A stretch of DNA of 64,000 nucleotides, from contig OX365957.1 in assembly GCA_947247005.1 (NCBI GenBank), positions 11,194,817-11,258,816 on the forward strand, in the 5' to 3' direction. Made by a program: the position numbers and the translations under genes. Origin of the DNA: Spisula solida. Lineage: Eukaryota > Mollusca > Bivalvia > Venerida > Mactridae. Position 1 is the first letter of the stretch. Each line of letters begins with the position of its first letter. The notes below the pieces were generated by a model. That model worked only from the letters and a program-made list of their open reading frames with translations. It was not told the origin of the DNA and searched no databases. This document shows positions 1 to 9,900 of the stretch, one piece after another.

Positions 1-337
1 TTATGCCCCTTGTCTAGTATGATTGACTTATGATAATTAATAAGTGTACCAAGTTTCAATGCAATACCATTAATAGTAAACAAACTATTAAACTTCAATA
101 AAACTTTAACCTGAATGCCTGGACAAACGGACAGAATGGAGGAAGGACAGATGGTTCAATTTTAATAAGCAGCCCTTCAGATGCATAAAAAGCAAAACAT
201 AATTGCAACAAAAGTTAATATACCATGAAATGCCACCATTTATTCTAATAGTATTGAAAAATAAATCAGTATTATTGACTGAAAAAAAATGTGTTTGTGT
301 TACGAAAAAACAAAAACATGTCACTGAGAATTGCAAG

Positions 338-680
338 AAATACAGATGTCCCCTACCTGTTTGGAGCCATGACCTTTAAATTATTTTCAATAATTCTGTT
401 GCCATAGCAACCACATAATAAACAAATATTTAGATGGGCATTATCTCCTTATCGGCACCTACCCACATACATAGCTTAGAAACTGTTTAAATGGCCAGAT
501 CCAGATTTTTGACATATTTTCACTCTTTCTTACCTCTTAGACGTGTATAATCCCCTTATTGCCCCCTATCCACATACAAAGTTTCATAAACCTAGCTCGG
601 AAAATGTTTGAGTTATGTCAGGATCCAGATTGTTTGACGGACAGACAGACAGAGGGCAAACCTGTAGTCCCATCCTATTA
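338..680. repeat. Degenerate dispersed repeat, same family as 2120-2363
   Basis: Shares the blocks GTCCCCTACC, 'ctgttgccatagcaacca', 'ccccctatccacatac', 'gagttatgtcaggatccag' and 'gacggacagacagac' with the elements at 2120-2363 and 59145-59340. It carries an internal insertion around 400-530 and has lost the clean right inverted terminus. It lies in intron 6 of the P450 gene. Bases 1-337 show no recognisable feature. Confidence 0.7.
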
Positions 681-710
681 TAATTAACATGCACAAAAAT
701 TAATAAGTTT

Positions 711-853
711 TGAACAACCCTCATATTTAACTTCTAGGTTTACCTGTCATCTTGACCAACCCTCATTTACTACTTCTAGGATCTCATGTCATCTTGACCA
801 ACCCTCATTTACTACTTCTAGGTTTTCATGTCATCTTGACCAACCCTCATATA
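711..853. repeat. 47-bp tandem repeat, about 3 copies, at the P450 exon 6 donor
   Basis: Three successive units built on 'gaccaaccctcatttac' and 'ttctaggttttcatgtcatc'. The array begins only about 13 bp inside intron 6, next to the exon 6 donor (minus strand, GT at 866-865). Confidence 0.75.
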
Positions 854-866
854 TACCAATACTTAC

Positions 867-993
867 TATAATTTTCTTTCTTTTCTGAATAATGTCGTCT
901 GCCACTTTGTGCACATAATCACACAATTTACTGAATTCTCGGCCGTTGCTCGTCAAGTTGAAATAAATTCCATCAAGAGAATGAAAAATATTC
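867..993 (-). CDS. P450 exon 6
   Basis: Acceptor 'gattttag' just above 993, donor ATA|GTAAGT at 867/866; 127 bp, entry phase 2, exit phase 0. Translation includes LNIFHSLDGIYFNLTSNG and REFSKLCDYVHKVADDIIQ, matching the CYP4 segment before the I-helix exons. The next exon is outside the window; nothing P450-like was found in 1-866. Confidence 0.88.
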
Positions 994-3900
994 CTAAAAT
1001 CATATAATAGAGAGGATAGGTGTATTTTATTGTAGTATAATCTTTTCTTGAGAAAGTTATATAACAGATTTGAAAAATCAAACTATTTTCTGACATGCCT
1101 GCATGCTGATTGATTCAATTTGAGACTACCAAATTACCCGGTACCTTAAGTTTCAATTGTACAGTAGAGCTTTCAAGTTTGAATACACTTACTAATTACA
1201 TATATGGTACAAGATTATTTTAGTCTCAAGTATAAAATTTATAGAGTATGATAAATAAATAACCAAAAGTTGCATAAACATTTCATTGATCACTTTTATA
1301 CCAGAGATACTTCCAGCCCTTTGATGGTCACAATTTGTGATTTCCAGTTTTAATCGGACCCACATGTTGAGAGCCATGCCCGTTTATAACTGGCTGTTTT
1401 CTACCATTTCCATGAAATTTTAATTTGTTTTGGATCAGTGAGTATTGAACTTCATTGTGCACTGTAGTAGGGGCAACTCAACTCATTACAAGGAGCACAC
1501 TCCCCACCCACATCACACTCCGATATCCGTTCATTTGTTCATCATTTCCATAGATAGCATATTTAACAGGAGTGACTCTACATATTGAACTAAATGAACA
1601 AGCTGAATAAAACAAAAAGTAGATGGTTCTGCCAGTACTTATGGTAAATGAAAGAGTATATATATATATATATATATAATATATAGTCAACATTTTCCAG
1701 TTCAACACTGAACAGACATAATAATGTGAATAAATAATCTCCCTTGATCGACCAAATAGTAAATTGGTCATTCACAGCTAACCAGTTGTTGCAGAAACAA
1801 ATACAAATACCATGTGCACAACTTTACATGCTGATAAACATTTTAACACTACATGTACATTTATTTGTATTTCATGAGCTTAAATAATTGATGAAATATG
1901 TGTGACACAATACATAACATAGCAAGTGCCAAATAGGCCACTCTACTAATTAGGTTCACTTGACACATCACAGTCGAGGTAATCAGATAATACCGGTATG
2001 TACTTACAGATTACGTTTAACCCATAGTTCAGTCAGTCTGTGAACGGCTTTCACGTATGGTTGATTATCACTGTAAGACAATACAACAACAAGTAATTAA
2101 GAATTGCAAGCAATACAGAAGTCCCCTACCGGTTTGAGGCCATTTTCAATGTTTCTGTTGCCATAGCAACCATAATTTTTGTCAGAATCAAAACATCTTT
2201 AGACGTGCATAATCCCATTATTGCCCCCTATCCACATACCAAGTTTCATAAGCCTAGCTTGGAAACTGTTTGAGTTATGTCAGGATCCAGATTGTTTGAC
2301 GGATGGACGGACAGACAGAGGGCAAACCTATAGTCCCCTCCGGTCAAAAACCGGTAGGGGACTAATAACTTATATATGATAATACACACAGTTACCAATC
2401 GACATCACATTACAAAGACATAATGCAACATACACAGTTGTGTAACTTGATATTTTAATATACTTCCCTGAATAATCTAATTTCAATTACTGTTAACCAA
2501 TTTACTTTTGTGAATACTTACTTTTGCGTTTTGCTGATCGTCGGCATATTCGTATCTACAAGTTTTTGCGTTTTTAAGGTTCTCACAATGTCCATATTTA
2601 TTTTTTTAGCATTTTCGCAGCAACTTAATTTTGCAAAATTCTGCCCCTCGCAACGCCACAAAATTAAATTGCACAAAATAATTTCATGGTTTACAGTACT
2701 TTAGTATTGAGTAGACCTTGTCTCTTCTCACAAATATAATAGACAAAAGCTGTCAGTGCAAAAACAAAATTTCATTTTCAAAAATATTGTACATGTACTA
2801 CTGCAATAAATAATACTAGCACACTCATAAAGATCCACGGTTCAAGGGTCATTATTTGCATTTAATGAAAGCAAAAGTTATTCAAAAGCAAAATCGTGTT
2901 ATTTGATATTCTCATACATATGGAATCAACCAATGCATACAGTAGATACTGAGATTATAACAGTCTCAAATATTCTGATTATTAAAGTCAACACCTACCC
3001 TTGAGTTTGTGCATCTGTTTTATATGAAAATGCGCATCTACATATAATGTCCAAGGAACATAATCCAATATGATCAAATACATCACAGTGCTCTCCCCTC
3101 TCCTCAATGCTCTGTAACTTATCCTGTAAATGATGAAAAGACTTCATAATATTAGCAATCTCATTAAAATCAGACCCTTATTATACTTCACAACATAACG
3201 ATGATATAGGAACTGACGACACTCCATATGGGGCATGTCTATGTAAAATTTACTTTATCCAATCAAATCGCTTCTTTCATAAATCTGAAAGTGCGGTGAA
3301 ACACAGCTGAGGCTATGTGACGTCATTGTGTGCCAGAGAGGTCATTTGAACATGACCTCTTACGGAGTGTAGTCAGATCTCTGTCTGAGTAAAGGAGTGT
3401 AGCAAATGTTAGGGTCTGGTAATATTAGCAAACCCAATATTTTCATTTATTGTAACTGGCTTTTACATCTCTCATACAAGGATTCACCACCTCGACAGAT
3501 GCATTAAATGTTAATAATTCCAAAGTCAACAAAAATCCCTGCATTCTGATTGGCTAAGACATGACGTTCACACATCAGTAACGTAAACGTTCTAGACGAA
3601 TGTGTGTGGAATAAGTCAAACTGCAAAGGCCCATCACAGCTGTACAAGCTCTTGTAGCTTAATTTTGACATAGAACATTACCCACCTGTATGTTCATCCC
3701 CTGATTTTGTGTTTACGTAAGGATCAGAGCATCTAAACACATTTTGTTTAGCTAACGTAATTCACCAAACATCACGTTATGGTGACGTCACGTTTACGAC
3801 GTCATTAAATCAAGCTCATTTTTAAAGAAAGCGCGGAGTAAATTCAATATTTTCGTTGATATTTTTGCGATTAAGCGTCAGTTTGGAATTATAAGGATTA

Positions 3901-6900
3901 AACGACCATTTGTTGACGTTCACTGTTGTGTAAACACCCGATATGAAGGCACACATTTAACATAAAAGCCCCAAAGGGGCTTTACTCAATGTGTTGCTTC
4001 AGATCGGGTGTTTACACATCAGTGAACATCAACAAATGATCTTTAATCCTATAATAAATCATAGTATGTTTGATGTTTGTATGTCGATTGACTGAGACAA
4101 TCATGTGTGGTAATTCAATCCTCTGTTCCCTGCCATATCAGCCAATGACAAACCAAGAGTAAGGTGAGTGATACAGTCACATCTCGATACAACGACGCTG
4201 TTTGTTTCCAAGAAAAATGTCGTTGTAACGAATATGTCAGTATACTGAATGGATATAAAGAGCATTTTAATACTTTTGTCCCCAAATTTGATGTCAGTAT
4301 AATGAATTTGTCAGTATATCGGATGTCGATATATCGAGATCTGACTGTACAAGGATTCCATGTATGATACCCTAACTCTCTCCGAATAGACTGTTTGACT
4401 GTAACATGCCCGGCATATAGCTCTGTTACACATAGAACTACCTCTGGGTTACCAACAAGTTTATCTCTAGTTGGGTGTGAAACACTGAAAGCATTTTAGA
4501 AATTACCTTGTACAAGTGGCACATGGAGTTTTAGATGAGGGACATAAATTGAGTGCCTCTGAATTTCATCCAGAAAGTGCCTTCAAACTGCTTCTCTTGT
4601 CTATTAAATGTTGATCTACATTCAACATGACAACTATTTCTGTAAACAAGCCTGATCAAGGCCTTAAAAAAGTGTAGTAATGAAATCAGACTAATGTAAA
4701 ACTATAATAATAATAACTAGAGCTGTCGCCATTCAGCAGACTAATATACCCCCGTCAGCAAAGAGCCATAATTCTGCCACAATTCATTGCAGCGCAAATT
4801 CATTTTGTCATGCACATCTATATGTTGAGGTTGTTCATCTGTGAAAGTTTGAGCGAAATCCTGCCAAAACTGTAGGAGGAGTTGCGTCCACAAGAATACA
4901 TCTACGGACAGACAGACAGACTGACTGACGGACAGACAGACAAGCTGAATCCAGTATACCCCCCTTACAACTCATTGTGCGGGGTATAATAATGTTAAAA
5001 AATAAAACCTGTTTCAAGCTAACCAGTAGTCAGGATTAGATATAACACCCGATATACTGACATCATTTTCATGGGGACACTAAATGCCACAACACTATTT
5101 AGTATCAATCCAGTATACTAACATAAATTTGTCACATTGACATTTTGCTTGGGAACAAACAACGTCATTGTCAGTCCTGACTTTACCATCTTACGTACCA
5201 GTAGAACATCTACACATTTATTGTGAACCTCAGTGTATGGTTGCAGAATATCAAAATGAAATGCAGGAGTAAGCAGTCTGCGATTTCTGGCCCATCTTTC
5301 ACCATTAGCAATCAGCAATCCTTCACCTAACCAATGCAAACCGATCACATAGATTGTACCTACTGCACGGGGCTTTGGAGCTGCAAAATATCAATACTTA
5401 TTATAATCTATTTGTACATTGTAGTAACTAGTCAATTTCATTAAAATCAGATCCTAAAATTTGCTACATTCCTTTACGCTGTTAGAGATCTGACTATACT
5501 CTGTAAGAGGCCAAGTTCAAATTACCTCTGAGGCTCTCTGGTGCACAATGACGTCATGCAGTTTGTCCAATGAAATTATATCTAGCCGCCTCAGCAGACT
5601 TTCACCGCACTTCAGTTTTGTGAAACAAGCAACTTGATTGAATGACGTAAGTTCACATAGACATGACCCTATACGGAGTGTCATCAGATCATTTATCAGT
5701 GTAAAGTAGTGAAGCACAATAAGGCTCTGACTTTATTGAGATTGGTAACTAGTAAGCCTATATTAACTTTGAATACATAGATCAGATGTCAGTTCATTAA
5801 TATTCAGGGTACTGTTTTATCAAAGCACTTACGAAAATCATAAGTTATGCTCAAATTTAAATTATTTATAGTTTTTTAAATATCTGCAAATTGGTGACGT
5901 ATATGGTTTGTAGGAGTTCATTAACTGAATCAGTATTAGTAATGCAGTTCCATTTACCACACTTTATTATAAAGAATTTAAATTTGATCGTAAGTTTATG
6001 ATTTCCGTAAGTGCTTTGATAAAACAGTACCCTGGAGTGTAAGGTAAAATTCTGTATGTTTCTTTATTTCTCTTCACTACATTCTCCAAATGGATGTTTG
6101 AAAGGGTAACTTGTTTAATGCTTAGTGGTCAAGCTTTAAGTCACATCAACATACATACACAGTGAGTGTTCTTGGCAACTTCTTGCTGTAGATAATCAAG
6201 ATATTCCAGTAGATGACACCACATAGACACATCTATCAATGTTACCCCTTTCACTGTCAGATGCCTAGTTACATATTAAGATGACTCCACATGGACACAT
6301 TTACTTTGAATTAAATATACCAACTGTTTATATTGCCATTATTTACATTTTTACTGGAATCAGGCAATTTGCCAATATTTACATTTTTACTGGAATCAGG
6401 CAATTTGCCATTATTTACATTTTTACTGGAATCAGTTTAGCACCATTCACAGACAACAAGACTTGTTTAAAACTGCTGTGTTCTATTCTATAAAATCTGT
6501 ACAATGTTATGTCATTCGCATTTTTATAAATTGGACTGTCTGGAACATTCCAGGACGTGTATACCCATTTTACACCTCAATCAGGAACAGCTATCAAGTA
6601 GCCCCATACAATCCATTACCTAAGTACATCACATAACTAACTTTAACAGAGTATGTAGCTAGTTCAAATATTTTAAATACAAATATAAACCTGTTATGTA
6701 CCTGAAGATTTTAGAACCAGTTTAACAGTTTCTGGATGGTGAAATATGAGCACACACAGAAATCTTCCAACCCAAAATCGAAAAAAACGAGGAAATTCTT
6801 TTGTCAAATCAATATTATAGTCAATACCCTCTTCCGATTCTCCTGGAAACTAAAGAATAGTTTGTTTTCTTTAATACTAGAATGGTTAAAAACCATTTAA

Positions 6901-9900
6901 GTTATACAGAACTGCTAACACACCATTATACATGTAACCTGTTGCTAACACACCATTACTAAAGTAACCTACTGCTAACACATCAATACACATGTAACCT
7001 ACTGCTAACACACCATTACACATGTTACGCACTGCTAACACACCATTACACATGTAACCTACTGCTAACACACCATTACACATGTAACCTACCTCTAACA
7101 CACCATTACACATGTAACCTACCGCTAACAAACTATTACAGATGTAACCTGTTGCTAATACACCATTACACAAGTAACCTACTGCTAACACACCATTACA
7201 CATGTAACCTACTGCAAACACACCATTACACATGTAACCTACTGCTAACACACCATTACACATGTAACCTACCGCTAACACACCATTACACATGTAACCT
7301 ACTGCTAACAAACCATTACACATGTAACCTGTTGCTAATACACCATTACACAAGTAACCTACTGCTAACACACCATTACACATGTAACCTACTGCTAACA
7401 CACCATTACACATGTTACCTACTGCTTACACACCATTACACATGTAACCTCCTGCTAACACACCATTACACATGTAACATACCGCTAACAAACCATTACA
7501 CATGTAACCTACTGCTAACACACCATTACACATGTTACCTACTGCTAACAGATTGTGCCTCCGTAGCTCTATGGTTAGCACGCTTGCTATCTAATCTGGC
7601 AACTCGGGTTCAAATTACGGGTGGAGGCACTCACATGCCTGCCATATTTCAGCAAAAAGCTGACTGGCAAATAAAGGCTATGCTCAGCTAACAAACCATT
7701 AAACATGTAACCTACTGCTAACAAACGATTACATGGGTAACCTACTGCTAACACACCATTACAAATGTAACCTACTGCTAACACACCATTACACATGTAA
7801 CCTACTGCTAACACATCATTACACATGTAATCTACTGCTAACACACCATTACACATGTAACCTACTGCTAACACATCATTACACATGTAACCTACTGGCC
7901 TGCTAACACACCAATACATGGGTAACCTACTGCTAACACACCATTACATGGGTAACCTACTGCTAACACACCATTACATGGGTAACCTACTGCTAACAAA
8001 CCATTACACATGTTACCCACTGCTTACACACCATTACACATGTAACCTACCGCTAACAAACCATTACACATGTAACCTACTGCTAACACACCATTACACA
8101 TGTAACCTACTGCTAACACAACATTACACATGTAACCTACTGCTAACACACCATTACACATGTTACATACCGCTAACAAACCATTACACATGTAACCTAC
8201 TGCTAACACACCATTACACATGTTACCTACTGCTAACAGATTGTGCCTCCGTAGCTCTATGGTTAGCACGCTTGCTATCTAATCTGGCAACCCGGGTTCA
8301 AATTACGGGTGGAGGCACTCACATGCCTGCCATATTTCAGCAAAAAGCTGACTGGCAAATAAAGGCTATGCTCAGCTAACAAACCATTAAACATGTAACC
8401 TACTGCTAACAAACGATTACATGGGTAACCTACTGCTAACACACCATTACACATGTAATCTACTGGCCTGCTAACACACCATTACATGGGTAACCTACTG
8501 CTAACACACCAATACATGGGTAACCTACTGCTAACACACCATTACATGGGTAACCTACTGCTAACACACCATTACACACATAACCTACTGCTAACACACC
8601 ATTACACATGTAACCTACTGCTAATACACCATTACATGGGTAACCTACTGCTAACACACCATTACACATGTAACCTACTGCTAACACACCATTACACATG
8701 TAACCTACTGCTAACACACCATTACACATGTAACCTACTGCTAACACAACATTACACATGTAACCTACTGCTAACACACCATTACACATGTAACATACCG
8801 CTAACAAACCATTACACATGTAACCTACTGCTAACACACCATTACATATGTTACCTACTGCTAACAGATGGTGCCTCCGTAGCTCTATGGTTAGCACGCT
8901 TGCTATCTAATCTGGCAACCCGGGTTTAAATTACGGGTTGAGGCACTCACATGCCTGCCATATTTCAGCAAAAAGCTGACTGGCAAATAAAGGCTATGCT
9001 CAGCTAACAAACCATTAAACATGTAACCTACTGCTAACAAACGATTACATGGGTAACCTACTGCTAACACACCATTACACATGTAACCTACTGGCCTGCT
9101 AACACACCATTACATGGGTAACCTACTGCTAACACACCAATACATGGGTAACCTACTGCTAACACACCATTACATGGGTAACCTACTGCTAACACACCAT
9201 TACACACATAACCTACTGCTAACACACCATTACACATGTAACCTACTGCTAATACACCATTACATGGGTAACCTACTGCTAACACACCATTACACATGTA
9301 ACCTACTGCTAACACACCATTACATATGTTACCTACTGCTAACAGATGGTGCCTCCGTAGCTCTATGGTTAGCACGCTTGCTATCTAATCTGGCAACCCG
9401 GGTTTAAATTACGGGTTGAGGCACTCACATGCCTGCCATATTTCAGCAAAAAGCTGACTGGCAAATAAAGGCTATGCTCAGCTAACAAACCATTAAACAT
9501 GTAACCTACTGCTAACAAACGATTACATGGGTAACCTACTGCTAACACACCATTACACATGTAACCTACTGGCCTGCTAACACACCATTACATGGGTAAC
9601 CTACTGCTAACACACCAATACATGGGTAACCTACTGCTAACACACCATTACATGGGTAACCTACTGCTAACACACCATTACACACATAACCTACTGCTAA
9701 CACACCATTACACATGTAACCTACTGCTAATACACCATTACATGGGTAACCTACTGCTAACACACCATTACACATGTAACCTACTGCTAACACATCATTA
9801 CACATGTAATCTACTGCTAACACACCATTACACATGTAACCTACTGCTAACACACCATTACACATATTACCTACTGCTAACACATCATTACACATGTAAC

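Noticed and set aside
1..866. Remaining P450 exons (I-helix, haem loop)
   Set aside because: Searched on the minus strand for AGxDT, ExxR and FxxGxxxC patterns; only dispersed repeats and a short tandem array are present.
5118..5198. Extension of P450 exon 3 beyond the GTACGT donor (..VRKMVKSGLTMTLF..)
   Set aside because: This tail does not match the CYP4 family, whereas splicing at 5199 to 3123 restores the expected DKLQS..CDVFDHIGLC sequence in phase.
7557..7688. Functional tRNA gene (and its three copies)
   Set aside because: The acceptor stem and A/B-box-like elements are present, but the T stem and anticodon arm do not fold properly, and the same tail follows each copy: a SINE.
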